From the NCBI RefSeq assembly GCF_021728295.1, contig NZ_JAKJXE010000023.1:1-64000 (forward strand): a DNA stretch of 64,000 nt. Reading direction: 5' to 3'. The translations under genes and the position numbers were made by a program. The first letter of the stretch is position 1, and each line of letters begins with the position of its first letter. This document shows, piece by piece, positions 9,303 through 18,669 of the stretch. The notes beneath the pieces were generated by a model that was not told the DNA's origin, ran no database searches, and was given only the letters and a program-made list of their open reading frames with translations. Source of the DNA: Pseudomonas petrae. GTDB taxonomy: Bacteria > Pseudomonadota > Gammaproteobacteria > Pseudomonadales > Pseudomonadaceae.

Positions 9303-9564
9303 TGCGTAAATATCCGTTGAGTCGGCGGGATTGGCCCATAGGTTACGCAAATTTTGTAATGCGATCAGCTTGAAAAAAACCTGGTACGTTACTGTGGCGG
9401 GCTACCCGAGGGGGCCGCAATAACAAGCCCGGCAACATCGACTACAGCCTCATCCTGGATGGAGTACCGATCCTGGAAGCGCTTGAGCGGTGTGGCGCGC
9501 GAAGTTTGCATCCAAATGGTGACACTGGTTTTTCTACGCTCAACCCGATAAACCAGAGGGAGCA

Positions 9565-9768
9565 ATGTTTGCTGACCCCGCAACTTGGTACCGAGGCAGC
9601 GCAGAATCCATGGCGACGGAAAATTATCAGGATTTGCAAGCCGCGATCCGCGACCCCGGAACCGTTATCGGAATGCTAGGTCAATATCGCGCCGGGATCG
9701 CGCTTGATCATCTGCATGATCGTGAAGACCGCGAGGTTGGCCGCAAAGGTGCCTGCTCAATGTTATAG
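9565..9768 (+). pseudogene. Haloacetate-dehalogenase-like alpha/beta hydrolase fragment
   Basis: The 67-codon frame (AESMATENYQDLQAAIRDPG, then YRAGIALDHLHDREDREVGRK) matches the cap-region stretch of fluoroacetate/haloacetate dehalogenases, where family text reads like DYRAGL-IDREHDEADR. The catalytic nucleophile and histidine segments are absent on both sides and TAG follows, so this is a dead internal fragment. Confidence 0.5.
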
Positions 9769-10351
9769 GGTCGCTAAATGACGACATAGAAGACCTCTAC
9801 GGCGACATATAGCCCTCTGGCGGCCGTGGGCTGAGCAAATTGTCACTGGTGCAGGAATCGATCGCGGGCATCAGATGGCAGAGCAGGCCCCTACCAAACT
9901 GGCAAAGGCTCTCAGGGTGTTCTTTCAAGAGGTGTTAATTTCAGGCGGTTAATGTCCGCTTTTGGCCGAAATCTGCCCACCGCGTCGGGGCTTGGCCTTA
10001 TTCTTGGTCTAGGGGGCTGGCCTTCCCTACCGACTCACTGTTGTAGGCCCATTAACCTCCTCCCGTTTTCGTACATCGCACGCAACGGTAAAGCCGAAGC
10101 TGTTCGCGCAGAGTAGCGGGTGAGGAAAAAGCTGGCGCAGTTCGGAGACAGGCAAGGCAAGGCTTAGGGCTTGTGGGCGATAGGAGGTTGCGTCTCTAGC
10201 AGACGGGCTTACCGCTAGAAGGGGGAAGGCCTTATGTCCCTCGAGTAGCGGCGATATGATTCGCTGTGGTGGAAGAGATGAAATGCCTGAACAAACCTCA
10301 AGTTTATAGTAAATGTATATGGGCCTTAGCCCGCGCCGCAGTGGAGGAGTT
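9769..10351. other. Intergenic region with one copy of an intergenic repeat
   Basis: No supported gene. The repeat word at 9951-9978 is the clearest structure. The minus-strand frame at 10027-10431 has a low-quality translation and is rejected. The promoter and ribosome-binding site of the 10352 gene lie at the right edge (GGAGGAG at 10343-10349). Confidence 0.35.
9951..9978. repeat. Intergenic repeat, GTCCGCTTTTGGCCGA type
   Basis: AATGTCCGCTTTTGGCCGAA matches copies at 11106-11133 and 11173-11200. From memory, this text is common between genes in P. fluorescens-group genomes. Confidence 0.5.
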
Positions 10352-10801
10352 ATGTTGAGGGGGATCGTATGGGCAGCCGCGTTGTTTTGCGGTATGAGCC
10401 AAGCGGCCGAGCCGATTGCCAATAAAGACAAGTTCGAGGCTGATTATATCCGCTGCATACAGTCAGGTTTCGCCGGCGATTGTTGGGTGAAAGCTTTCAT
10501 CGGCCACTCTGTGCCGTGGGCGGACGGGGAGGAGCAGCGACTGATTACCGCCTCTAGCGCCTACATCCAATGGTTGGATGGGCACCCGGTTTACAAGGTT
10601 CATCTGGGCACCAAGGAAATCAAAGGCGAGGTCTTTGACAACCGAGGCTACCTTCTGGAGCGCGACGACGGCGCCTTAGTGGGGCTGTGGGTGTCGTTCC
10701 GTCAGGTGAAAGGTCAATGGTTTGTGCTTGAAATACTGGGGTCGTCCTCGGACGAGTTCATCCGCACTTCCATCGGCATTAACCGGCCACGCGAGAAATA
10801 A
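10352..10801 (+). CDS. Secreted protein of unknown function (149 aa)
   Basis: ATG 10352 follows a strong GGAGGAG at ideal spacing. The N-terminus (MLRGIVWAAALFCGMSQAAE) is a Sec signal peptide with a probable cut after SQA. The mature protein has two cysteines (YIRCIQ and GDCWVK) that could form a disulfide, and a mixed alpha/beta pattern ending NRPREK. The family was not recognised; it is presumably periplasmic. Confidence 0.7.
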   Translation: MLRGIVWAAALFCGMSQAAEPIANKDKFEADYIRCIQSGFAGDCWVKAFIGHSVPWADGEEQRLITASSAYIQWLDGHPVYKVHLGTKEIKGEVFDNRGYLLERDDGALVGLWVSFRQVKGQWFVLEILGSSSDEFIRTSIGINRPREK

Positions 10802-10878
10802 TGGGCTTTCACCCTGGATCACCGCCAGCTGCTCAGCGACCGCTGCCGACCCGAGTCGGTCGTAACGCAGCTTCCAAA

Positions 10879-11091
10879 TCAGGGCTTGAATAAGTCGATC
10901 CAGCCAGGCCGAAGTTTTGCCTCGTATTCTTTGCGTACGTGGGCGAGCGACTCTGCGCATCCCATTTCCGCCTCAATAGCGCCTATGCATCCCCAGCAAT
11001 CTCCGCCGCAATTGCCTGATAGCGGATCTGCCGGGTTGTCGAGTAAGCGTCTACAGATCGTGCAGTATTCCGACTCTTTGCTGTTCGTCAT
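10879..11091 (-). CDS. Small cysteine-rich protein, possible zinc ribbon
   Basis: A 70-aa protein from ATG 11091 with GGGAAGCGGG upstream. Cysteines in CTICRR and NCGGDCWGC, plus one more cysteine, suggest metal binding by a short zinc-ribbon-like knuckle. The C-terminus is charged (HVRKEYEAKLRPGWIDLF). A longer 97-codon frame is open upstream but runs through the repeat at 11106-11133, so the shorter start is preferred. The function is not known. Confidence 0.6.
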   Translation of the reverse strand: MTNSKESEYCTICRRLLDNPADPLSGNCGGDCWGCIGAIEAEMGCAESLAHVRKEYEAKLRPGWIDLFKP

Positions 11092-11105
11092 AATCCCGCT
11101 TCCCA

Positions 11106-11133
11106 AACGTCCGGTCTTGGCCGATAGCTGCCC
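11106..11133. repeat. Intergenic repeat, degenerate copy
   Basis: AACGTCCGGTCTTGGCCGAT followed by AGCTGCCC is a diverged copy of the repeat at 11173-11200, only 67 bp away and in the same orientation. Confidence 0.4.
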
Positions 11134-11172
11134 TCCATGAACGGCAGCTTTGGGTCGAAAGCGGTAACTCAC

Positions 11173-11200
11173 TAACGTCCGCTTTTGGCCGATAGCCGCC
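11173..11200. repeat. Intergenic repeat, GTCCGCTTTTGGCCGA type
   Basis: TAACGTCCGCTTTTGGCCGA followed by TAGCCGCC. Same family as 9951-9978. Confidence 0.5.
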
Positions 11201-11482
11201 TTTCACTGATCGTTGATACCGACCCTACGCAGCCCTTTGGCATTTAGCTGAAACCGATTCACAAAAGACATTCACCAACACACGATATATATGTCCTCGC
11301 AGAGTATTGCGCGGAGATCTAAAGGTTGGATTGTTTCTGGTCAGGGTGATAGCTGCCGTCTGCACGAAAGGTAGCAATCTGCGCAATAATGCCTTTTCTG
11401 AATGGGTGTCTCGTAGCTCGAAGGTCAGCAATCACTTTAAACAAACAGCCTGGACGTGAAGTAACACCACCTGGCTGCCGGC

Positions 11483-11740
11483 TCAGGATGTCAAAAACTC
11501 CAATACTTGCACGACGAGATTTGCCAAGTCTACCCAAGCGCCGTCATTCCATATTCGGTTAAAGGTCTCCCGACTGGGATACGCGGCGAATCCCAAGGCG
11601 GTCAACCCGATAGTCCCCAACGCCCCACCAACGAGCCACGAGTGCACGATCAGGCCGCCGATGCCAAGTAAAGTAAGGGCGATGCCGCATAGTAGGTAGC
11701 TCAGACGCAGATAGGGGAGCTTGACGTTGACTGGGGCCAA
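11483..11740 (-). CDS. Small two-helix membrane protein (85 aa)
   Basis: Two strong hydrophobic segments, about residues 12-33 (LRLSYLLCGIALTLLGIGGL) and 36-53, are followed by a soluble tail ending VLEFLTS. The start is a TTG (11740) without a clear ribosome-binding site, so the exact N-terminus is uncertain. The product is probably an inner-membrane protein. No family or operon partner is recognised. Confidence 0.5.
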   Translation of the reverse strand: MAPVNVKLPYLRLSYLLCGIALTLLGIGGLIVHSWLVGGALGTIGLTALGFAAYPSRETFNRIWNDGAWVDLANLVVQVLEFLTS

Positions 11741-12378
11741 GATGGCAGCACTCGCAGTGATAATTTGTCGAAGCTAGCAATCGGCCATTACTACGTCCAT
11801 CGAGAGTTTGTAAGCAGATTTATATTCATTTCGTAGTTTCTCTGCACCCCTCTCACGAAACACAGCCATTCCTGTCGCCGCCGTAGCGCGATTGAGCCCG
11901 CCGCACAGTGTTCGTCGACTCAAACTGTTGGCCCTTGAACGGACATTTCAGCGTTGCACCACCAGTTGGGTCAATTCCGCATAAGCGGCAAAAGAGGTGA
12001 TCGCTGCAAGCGGCCCTTCGTTATCGACCGGCTGCCATGGGTCGGCAGCCGCCACTTACATTTGATCGCGAGGCGATTGCTACCTCACATCAGCCAAGCA
12101 TCCAGGAAACTATTGTCCACGAGCTGTCAGTCGGGCATCCGCGTGTAGAGAGTCCCAATCTCTCCCCCCATGTCCCCCCCAACAATGCTGCGTGCCACGA
12201 ATCTTCAGGACACGCTGCGACAGCTTTGATCCACCAAGATCCGCTACAGCGCGCACCCACTAATCCGCAATCACGTCTCCAGCCAGTCCTACACAGCACG
12301 TCGACACTACCCGCTGGATTCACTGCCACGAGTGCTCTACATTGCACCGTGATCAAACACCCGCCGAGTCGTCGAAAA
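11741..12378. other. Intergenic region upstream of the LD-carboxypeptidase
   Basis: No supported gene. A plus-strand frame is open from 12037 into the LD-carboxypeptidase, but residues before its ATG at 12379 are proline/histidine-rich without domain character. Reverse-oriented repeat-like text (GAACGGACATTTC) occurs near 11939. Confidence 0.4.
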
Positions 12379-13308
12379 ATGCCCGCATCCCGCCCAACCC
12401 TCCACCCTCGTGTCCTTCGCGCTGGCGACGCCGTAGCGCTGGTATCTCCAGCAGGCCCGGTCGCCGAAGCCCGGGTGGAGGCGGCCGTGCGGGAACTAAC
12501 AGCCTGGGGATTACGCCCTCGCGTCTACCCCCACGCGCTGGACAACATCGGGTTCCTGGCAGGCAACGACGCTGATCGCATCTCGGACCTCAACGACGCC
12601 TTGGCCGACCCTGAGATCCGCGCCGTGTTGTGCAACCGTGGCGGCTACGGCGTGCAGCGCATCCTCGGGCAGCTGGATTACGACGCGGTGCTTCGCGACC
12701 CCAAACTGGTGGTGGGCTTCTCGGACATTACCGCCTTGCACGCTGCACTCTGGACACGAACGGGCCTCGCCACGGTTCACGGCCCGGTCGCCGCGCAGCT
12801 GGAAAAAGGCGGCATCTTTGCCAGCACGCTCAAGCACGCATTGATGAGCACTGAGCCTTCCATCATTCATGCCGATCCGGTAGAACCGACCTTCAGCGTT
12901 CGCACGTCGGGGGTGGTCGAGGGCGTCCTGCTCGGTGGCAACTTGAGCATGCTGAGCACCTGCGTCGGCACGCCGTTCATGCCTGACCTGGAAGGCGCGA
13001 TCCTGCTGATCGAAGACGTCGGCGAGCTGGCGTATCGGGTTGACCGCAATCTGACTCACCTGCGCAACTGCGGAATTCTGCAACGACTCGGCGGCATCGC
13101 CTTGGGCCAGTTCAGCGAGCCCGGTCACGGCAATAACCCGATCAGGCCGCCCGACGTGCTGATCGAGCGCCTGGGCGATCTGGGCATTCCAGTCCTCGGC
13201 GGTCTGTCCATCGGCCACGGCGACCGCAATTTGGCGGTAGCGTTGGGCGCTCGTGCGGTGCTCGATACCGGTGCGGGCACGCTGACGGTGGCCCCGGCCA
13301 CGCGCTAG
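12379..13308 (+). CDS. ldcA: LD-carboxypeptidase (peptidase family S66)
   Basis: A 309-aa cytoplasmic enzyme that removes the terminal D-alanine from murein tetrapeptides during cell-wall recycling. The family layout is complete: CNRGGYGVQRIL, the nucleophile serine in GFSDITALH, LLGGNLSMLSTCVGTPF, the acidic segment LIEDVGELAYRVDRNL and the C-terminal histidine in IGHGDRN. ATG 12379 is chosen because the family begins just before LRAGDAVALVSPAGPV; an upstream extension to 12037 is not conserved-looking. It is a monocistronic unit. Confidence 0.93.
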   Translation: MPASRPTLHPRVLRAGDAVALVSPAGPVAEARVEAAVRELTAWGLRPRVYPHALDNIGFLAGNDADRISDLNDALADPEIRAVLCNRGGYGVQRILGQLDYDAVLRDPKLVVGFSDITALHAALWTRTGLATVHGPVAAQLEKGGIFASTLKHALMSTEPSIIHADPVEPTFSVRTSGVVEGVLLGGNLSMLSTCVGTPFMPDLEGAILLIEDVGELAYRVDRNLTHLRNCGILQRLGGIALGQFSEPGHGNNPIRPPDVLIERLGDLGIPVLGGLSIGHGDRNLAVALGARAVLDTGAGTLTVAPATR

Positions 13309-13476
13309 TACGACGATGACCGTTCTGTAAGCGACCTCGATCTAGCTTTTTGCCATCATTCTGGCGTCAAGACCTTGTTTTGCCCCTTGGGCATTGCGAA
13401 TCTGCACGGATATTGGATGGCCGTGCGCGGGTGGCCTTGCTGTGTGTGCCCTCAAGCTGTGAAGCGGAGACTGAGC

Positions 13477-15450
13477 ATGATGATTTCGGCCGTGAAGACA
13501 CGTTTCGCCAATCTTGGGATGGCCATGAAGCTGGGCATCGGGTTCGTGCTGGTGCTGCTGTTGACGGCGCTGGTCGCGGCCATCGGGGTCTGGTCGTTGC
13601 GCTCGATCAGCGCGCATTTCGACAGCCTGAAGGCGATGACCGCACTCAACAGCGATGTGAATCGCGTGCGGCTGCTGGAACAGGATTACGCCTTGCACAG
13701 CGATCCGAAGGTGGTGGATCAAGTTCACGCCGGGCTCGATGGCCTGCATGCCCAGGCGCAGCAGCTCAAGGCCGGCGCGCCGATCAACGAGCAGGTGATG
13801 GGCCAGGTGCAGCAGGCGATGGCGGCCTATCGTGCGTCATTCGACGAATTCGTCAGCATCAGTCAGAGCAAGGACCTGGCGCTGGAAATGGCCAGCTGGT
13901 CGGTCTCTAGCGTCGCCAATAACCTCGACGTGTTGCAGGCGGGGCTGGCCGACGACGGTGCCTATACGCTGAAGGATTCCCAAGGCCAGCAGGGCGCGGA
14001 ATTTATCGAGCAGGCCGGTCAGGTCAGCCAAGTGTCCAAACTGATGATGCAGGCCATGGACGAGGCCCGGGTGCGCCTCGACAAGAGCCGCAAGACGGGC
14101 TCGGGCGAGGAAGTGAAGACCGGCAAGATCGAGCAGGCAGTTCAGGCCCAGGAACTGGCCGAGCAGCTCAAGGGCGTGATCAAGGACGCCGGTTACCTCA
14201 CGGTGCTGAACGAGGTCGGCGGGCACATCAGCAATTTCAGCGACAAGCTCAACGAATACACTGGGTTGTTGGAGTCGGAAGCGAAGGTCTCGCAACAACT
14301 GGCGAACAACGCCAAAGCCGTGGTGCAGCAGGTCAATCAGGCCTATGACGCCGAAGGCCAGTCGATGCAGAGCGAGTTGCAGGCCAACTCGATGATGATC
14401 ATCGGCTCCTCCGTGCTGGCGCTGGTGGTCGGGCTGATTGCGGCGCTGGTGATTACGCGCTTGATTGTGGCGCCGCTGCGCAGCGTGATTGCCATGGCCC
14501 GGCGGATTGCGGCCGGCGACCTGAGCCAGCACGTCAGTGTCTCGCGCAACGACGAAATCGGCCAGTTGATGCAAGCGATGCAGCAGATGGGCGCAGGGTT
14601 GAGCACCATCGTCAGTGGGCTGCAGGCGGGCATCAAGCAGTTGGCGACGTCCGCCCATTCCCTGTCGGCCGTGACCGAGCAGACCAATCTGGAAGTCAGC
14701 AGCCAGAAGGAAGAAACCGAGCAGGTGGCGACGGCGATGAACCAGATGACCGCCACCGTCCACGACGTTGCACGCAACGCCGAAGAGGCGGCACTCGCCG
14801 CACAGACCGCCGACGACAAGGTCGATTCGGGCCAGGCCGTGGTGCGCCAGAGCATGCAGCGGATTGAGCAGTTGGCGTCGTCGGCCAGCTCCGCCAGCGA
14901 TTCGATCGAGAACCTCAGCGCGGAAATCCAGAACATCGGCAAAGTGCTTGGCGTGATCAAAAGCGTCGCCGAGCAGACCAACCTGCTGGCACTGAACGCC
15001 GCCATCGAAGCCGCGCGAGCGGGGGAGCAGGGCAGAGGCTTTGCGGTGGTGGCCGATGAGGTCCGCGCGTTGGCTAAACGCACCCAACAGTCCACCGAAG
15101 AAATCGAGCGCCTGGTCACCCGTCTGCAAAGCGGCGCCCAGGCGTCAGTGGCGCAGATTCAGAGCAGCGGCGAGCTGGTCAAACTGGCGGTGAGCGATGC
15201 GCTGCAGACCGAGAGCGCGCTGGGCAGCATTGCCGCGGCCGTGTCGATGATTCAGCAAATGAACCAGCAGATTGCCGCCGCGGCGGAAGAGCAGAGTTCA
15301 GTGGCGGAAGAGATAAACCGCAGCGTCACCAGCATTCGCGCCAGCGCCGATCAATCCGCGCTGGCGATGCAGGGCAACGCGGCTTCAAGCATCGAACTGG
15401 CGTCGCTGGGCATGGAATTGAAAGGCATGGTGGGGCATTTCAAACTGTAA
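13477..15450 (+). CDS. Methyl-accepting chemotaxis protein, probably HBM-type ligand domain
   Basis: A 657-aa receptor. TM1 is at about residues 13-35 (LGIGFVLVLLLTALVAAIGV). A periplasmic all-helical domain of about 270 residues follows, its length fitting the helical-bimodular (HBM) sensors of pseudomonad McpS-like receptors. TM2 is near 305-330, then a HAMP domain (RLIVAPLRSVIAMARRIAAG). The signalling hairpin contains EQTNLLALNAAIEAARAGEQ, which contacts CheA/CheW. ATG 13477 follows GCGGAG; an open extension to 13375 is rejected. HBM receptors often sense organic acids, but the ligand here is unknown. Confidence 0.92.
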   Translation: MMISAVKTRFANLGMAMKLGIGFVLVLLLTALVAAIGVWSLRSISAHFDSLKAMTALNSDVNRVRLLEQDYALHSDPKVVDQVHAGLDGLHAQAQQLKAGAPINEQVMGQVQQAMAAYRASFDEFVSISQSKDLALEMASWSVSSVANNLDVLQAGLADDGAYTLKDSQGQQGAEFIEQAGQVSQVSKLMMQAMDEARVRLDKSRKTGSGEEVKTGKIEQAVQAQELAEQLKGVIKDAGYLTVLNEVGGHISNFSDKLNEYTGLLESEAKVSQQLANNAKAVVQQVNQAYDAEGQSMQSELQANSMMIIGSSVLALVVGLIAALVITRLIVAPLRSVIAMARRIAAGDLSQHVSVSRNDEIGQLMQAMQQMGAGLSTIVSGLQAGIKQLATSAHSLSAVTEQTNLEVSSQKEETEQVATAMNQMTATVHDVARNAEEAALAAQTADDKVDSGQAVVRQSMQRIEQLASSASSASDSIENLSAEIQNIGKVLGVIKSVAEQTNLLALNAAIEAARAGEQGRGFAVVADEVRALAKRTQQSTEEIERLVTRLQSGAQASVAQIQSSGELVKLAVSDALQTESALGSIAAAVSMIQQMNQQIAAAAEEQSSVAEEINRSVTSIRASADQSALAMQGNAASSIELASLGMELKGMVGHFKL

Positions 15451-15485
15451 CTTCAGGCTTGGTAGGCAAATGATTCGAGGCAAAA

Positions 15486-15578
15486 CTGTAGGAGCGCGCT
15501 TGCCCGCGATTCGCGGTGAGTCAGGCGATATCAATTGCAGCAGGCAGATCGCTTTCGCGGGCAAGCGCGCTCCTACAG
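15486..15578. repeat. REPIN: paired inverted REP sequences
   Basis: CTGTAGGAGCGCGCTTGCCC at 15486 and its inverted partner ending at 15578 (GGGCAAGCGCGCTCCTACAG) flank about 45 bp. This is the typical doublet arrangement of Pseudomonas REP elements, placed between the convergent ends of the chemoreceptor and transporter genes. Confidence 0.85.
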
Positions 15579-15600
15579 AAAAGTGGCATGCCGCGCGGGG

Positions 15601-16788
15601 TCATTTGCGATAGTTGAGAATCAGCAGCGTCAACACGCCCGCGACAATTCCCCAGAACGCGGAACCGATGGAGAACAGCGTCAGCCCCGACGCTGTGACC
15701 ATGAAGGTGATCAGCGCGGCTTCGCGCTCCTTCGGCTCGTTCATGGCCACGGTCAGGCCGTTGATGATCGAGCCGAACAGCGCCAGGGCAGCAATCGACA
15801 GCACCAGTTCCCGGGGAAACGCCGCGAACAGTGCCGCCAGCGTCGCGCCGAACACCCCCGCGATGGCGTAGAAAATCCCGCACCAGATCGCCGCCGTGTA
15901 GCGCTTGTCGCGGTCTTCATGGGCGTGGGGGCCGGTGCAGATCGCGGCGCTGATGGCCGCGAGGTTGATGCCGTGGGCGCCAAACGGCGCGGTGATCAAC
16001 GAGATGATCCCGGTGGCCGTGATCAGAGGCGAGGCGGGCACCTGGTAACCGTCTGCGCGCAACACTGCAACGCCCGGCATATTCTGCGAGGTCATGGCCA
16101 CGACGAACAGCGGAATGCCAATGCTGACGGTCGCCGCGATGGAAAAGGAAGGCGTGGTCCATATCGGCATCGCCACTTCGAGGGCGAAGCCGCTGAAATT
16201 CAGCAGCCCGAGCATGCCCGACAACGCCACACCGACCAGCAACGTCACCAGCACGGCGTAGCGCGGCGAGTAGCGTTTGACGATCAGGTAGGTAAAGAAC
16301 ATGCCCAGCACCAGGCCGGTACGGTGTTGCGCAGCGACGAAGATCTCGCTGCCGATCTTGAACAGAATGCCCGCCAGCAGTGCCGCCGCCAGTGACGTCG
16401 GCAAGCGCTTGACCAGCCGTTCGAAGCTGCCGGTGATCCCGCAAATGATCACCAATACCGCACAGGTGATGAACGCGCCGATCGCTTCGGGGTAAGCGAC
16501 ACCGCCCAGGCTGGTGATCAGCAACGCCGCGCCCGGGGTCGACCACGCCACGGTGATCGGCGAGCGGTAGCGCAGCGACAGGCCGATGCTGCACACCGCC
16601 ATGCCCATGAACAGCGCCCAGATCCACGAGGAAATCTGCGCCGAGCTCAGTCCGGCGGCCTGACCGGCCTGAAACATCAACACCAGCGAACTGGTGACGC
16701 CGGTCATCATGGCGATGAAACCGGCGACGATGGCAGAGGGCGAAGAGTCGGTCAGCGGTCGCAATGGCGCGAGGGGCACGTCAGTCAT
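15601..16788 (-). CDS. BenE-like benzoate/H+ symporter family transporter
   Basis: A 395-aa integral membrane protein with about 12 hydrophobic segments. The N-terminal SIVAGFIAMMTGVTSSLVLM-type start (here SAIVAGFIAMMTGVTSSLVL), the conserved ITVAWSTPGAALL and the C-terminal MNEPKEREAALITFMVTASG are hallmarks of the BenE family. No ben catabolic genes adjoin it, so the true substrate may be another small hydrophobic acid or amino-acid-like compound. The nearby MarR regulator is 129 bp upstream on the same strand. Confidence 0.88.
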   Translation of the reverse strand: MTDVPLAPLRPLTDSSPSAIVAGFIAMMTGVTSSLVLMFQAGQAAGLSSAQISSWIWALFMGMAVCSIGLSLRYRSPITVAWSTPGAALLITSLGGVAYPEAIGAFITCAVLVIICGITGSFERLVKRLPTSLAAALLAGILFKIGSEIFVAAQHRTGLVLGMFFTYLIVKRYSPRYAVLVTLLVGVALSGMLGLLNFSGFALEVAMPIWTTPSFSIAATVSIGIPLFVVAMTSQNMPGVAVLRADGYQVPASPLITATGIISLITAPFGAHGINLAAISAAICTGPHAHEDRDKRYTAAIWCGIFYAIAGVFGATLAALFAAFPRELVLSIAALALFGSIINGLTVAMNEPKEREAALITFMVTASGLTLFSIGSAFWGIVAGVLTLLILNYRK

Positions 16789-16917
16789 GCGGGTCTATCC
16801 TGGGCGCGGCGGTTGAACAGAGCTGCCAGCCTATACGCAGTGGTCATGCCCCGTTGCAATACAGCCATCGGCGCAATGGTCGGCACAGTTGGCGGGGGCG
16901 GTCTGCAAACCGGCGGG

Positions 16918-17361
16918 TCAGCCGCGGGTCATCGTGTTGCCCAGCGCCTGATTCACCGCCAGCCAGCCATCCACCGCCTCGCGCCCGGCTTCGGCAAACA
17001 CCCGTTGTAGCAGCTTGACCTGCTCGCGTCGCAGGGACTCTTCAAACTTCCGTCCCTCGGCGGTCAGCTCCAGCAGGCGCTTACGTTTGTCGTCCTCGGG
17101 CGCAACGCTGAGCACCAGCTCCATCTCGATCAACTGCCGCAGCGGCGTGTTCAACGCCTGCTTGCTCACCCCAAGCACCCCGAGCAATTCCTTCACGCTC
17201 AGGCCCGGATAACGGGCGATGAAAAACACAATGCGCTGGTGCACCCGACTCAGACCACGACGGTCGAGCATTTCATCGGCCTTCGCGGTGAACGCCTGGT
17301 AGCCGAAGAAAAACGCTTCCATCGCAATCTGCTGGGTCGATGAGTTTTTAAGGTCAAGCAT
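16918..17361 (-). CDS. MarR-family transcriptional regulator
   Basis: A 147-aa winged-helix protein. The recognition region is LSVKELLGVLGVSKQALNTP, followed by the wing (VLSVAPEDDKRKRLLELTAEG). It is divergent from the aminotransferase gene at 17443. Two GTCAA-N5-TTGAC palindromes lie in the shared control region; one covers this gene's own start codon, which implies autorepression. Likely targets are itself and the divergent aminotransferase, possibly also the downstream transporter. Confidence 0.88.
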   Translation of the reverse strand: MLDLKNSSTQQIAMEAFFFGYQAFTAKADEMLDRRGLSRVHQRIVFFIARYPGLSVKELLGVLGVSKQALNTPLRQLIEMELVLSVAPEDDKRKRLLELTAEGRKFEESLRREQVKLLQRVFAEAGREAVDGWLAVNQALGNTMTRG

Positions 17362-17367
17362 ATTGAC
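17353..17367. promoter_or_regulatory. Putative MarR operator 1
   Basis: GTCAAGCATATTGAC is a GTCAA-N5-TTGAC palindrome that covers the regulator's ATG (17359-17361). Its twin at 17395-17409 is 42 bp away centre to centre, four helical turns. Confidence 0.55.
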
Positions 17368-17394
17368 GTATCCGTGCGCGGCATCGTAATTTCG

Positions 17395-17409
17395 GTCAAG
17401 CAGTTTGAC
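17395..17409. promoter_or_regulatory. Putative MarR operator 2
   Basis: GTCAAGCAGTTTGAC has the same half-sites and spacing as site 1, and both are followed by GTAT. It lies 33 bp upstream of the aminotransferase ATG, where binding would block transcription. Confidence 0.55.
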
Positions 17410-17442
17410 GTATTCCCCTTTCTTTCCGCCAGCGGTGATCCG

Positions 17443-18609
17443 ATGCCATTTTCCGAACGCGTTACCCGTTTGAAGAGTTCACTGATTCGCGAAATCCTCG
17501 CCGCCGCTCAGCGCCCGGAGATGATGTCGTTCGCGGGCGGGTTGCCGGCCGAGGCCATGTTGCCGAACAGCGAATGGTCTGACATGCCACGCAGCATCGG
17601 CCAGTACGGCATGAGCGAAGGCGAGCCGCAACTGCGTGAGGCGCTGGCCGCCCAGGCGCAGGCGTTGGGCATCGACTGCGACGCCAGTCAGGTGATGATA
17701 GTCAGCGGTTCCCAGCAGACGCTGGATCTGGCCGCCAAGCTGTATATCGACAAGGGCACCGAGATCCTGCTCGAAGCGCCGACCTATCTGGCCGCGCTGC
17801 AAATCTTCCAGCTCTTCGGCGCCGACTGCCTGACCGTGCCGCTGCTCGCCGAAGGCCCGGACCTCGACGCGCTGCGTCAGCGCCTGGAGCGGCACTCGCC
17901 GTCGTTCGCGTACCTGATTCCCACGTTCCAGAATCCGTCGGCGGTGCGTTACAGCGAAACAGCGCGCGATGCGGTGGCGGCGTTGCTCGACGAATTCGGC
18001 GTCACGCTGATCGAAGACGAGCCGTATCGCGAGCTGACGTTCGACGGCGGCAGCGCGCGGCCCATCGCCAGCCGCCTGAAAAAAGCCAGCTGGATCTACA
18101 CCGGCACTGTGTCGAAAACCCTGATGCCGGGCTTGCGCGTCGGCTACCTGATCGCCACGCCCGACCTGTTTCCGCATCTGCTCAAGCTCAAGCAATCGGC
18201 TGACCTGCACACCAATCGGGTCGGCCAGTGGCAGGCGTTGCAATGGATCGGCAGCGAGCACTACGAGCAGCATTTGCTGGAGTTGCGCAGCTTTTATCGC
18301 ACCCGTCGCGATGCGTTCGAAGCCGCGCTGCAGCGACACTTCGCTGATCTGGCCGAATGGAACAGCCCCCAAGGCGGCTTGTTTTTCTGGCTGACGCTCA
18401 AGCACAAGCTCGACACCCGCACGTTGCTCGACAGCGCCTTGGCGCAAAATGTGGCGTTCATGCCGGGCGAGCCGTTCTTCACCGATCCGGACGCCAACCC
18501 AGGTTATCTGCGGCTGAACTTCAGTCACATCGACCCCGAGCGCCTGGACGAAGGCTTGAAACGACTGGCCACCGTCATTCGGCAAACACAGCTTTCACAG
18601 GCAGCCTGA
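17443..18609 (+). CDS. PLP-dependent aminotransferase, class I/II (2-aminoadipate-type)
   Basis: A 388-aa enzyme starting MPFSERVTRLKSSLIREIL. MMSFAGGLPAEAMLP is the family's substrate-binding opening, YGMSEGEPQLREAL follows, FQNPSAVRYS holds the PLP-contacting Asn, and TGTVSKTLMPGLRVGYL carries the Schiff-base lysine. The C-terminal FMPGEPFF and LRLNFSH are also typical of LysN/aminoadipate and multi-substrate aminotransferases. ATG 17443 is chosen because upstream codons overlap the operator region. Expression is probably controlled by the divergent MarR protein. Confidence 0.9.
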   Translation: MPFSERVTRLKSSLIREILAAAQRPEMMSFAGGLPAEAMLPNSEWSDMPRSIGQYGMSEGEPQLREALAAQAQALGIDCDASQVMIVSGSQQTLDLAAKLYIDKGTEILLEAPTYLAALQIFQLFGADCLTVPLLAEGPDLDALRQRLERHSPSFAYLIPTFQNPSAVRYSETARDAVAALLDEFGVTLIEDEPYRELTFDGGSARPIASRLKKASWIYTGTVSKTLMPGLRVGYLIATPDLFPHLLKLKQSADLHTNRVGQWQALQWIGSEHYEQHLLELRSFYRTRRDAFEAALQRHFADLAEWNSPQGGLFFWLTLKHKLDTRTLLDSALAQNVAFMPGEPFFTDPDANPGYLRLNFSHIDPERLDEGLKRLATVIRQTQLSQAA

Positions 18610-18669
18610 TACATTACGCACACGCACGACCGGCACGATTGACGGCACACGATTGAGGGGAGAGGGCTG

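Noticed and set aside
12037..12378. N-terminal extension of the LD-carboxypeptidase
   Set aside because: Pro/His/Ser-rich text without conserved features; the family begins near ATG 12379.
13837..15129. A 430-codon minus-strand open frame opposite the chemoreceptor
   Set aside because: It mirrors the codon structure of the receptor gene; the translation is His/Leu/Gly-rich without domain motifs or ribosome-binding site.
17479..18585. A 368-codon minus-strand frame opposite the aminotransferase
   Set aside because: Gln/Arg/Val-rich shadow of a strongly supported PLP enzyme.
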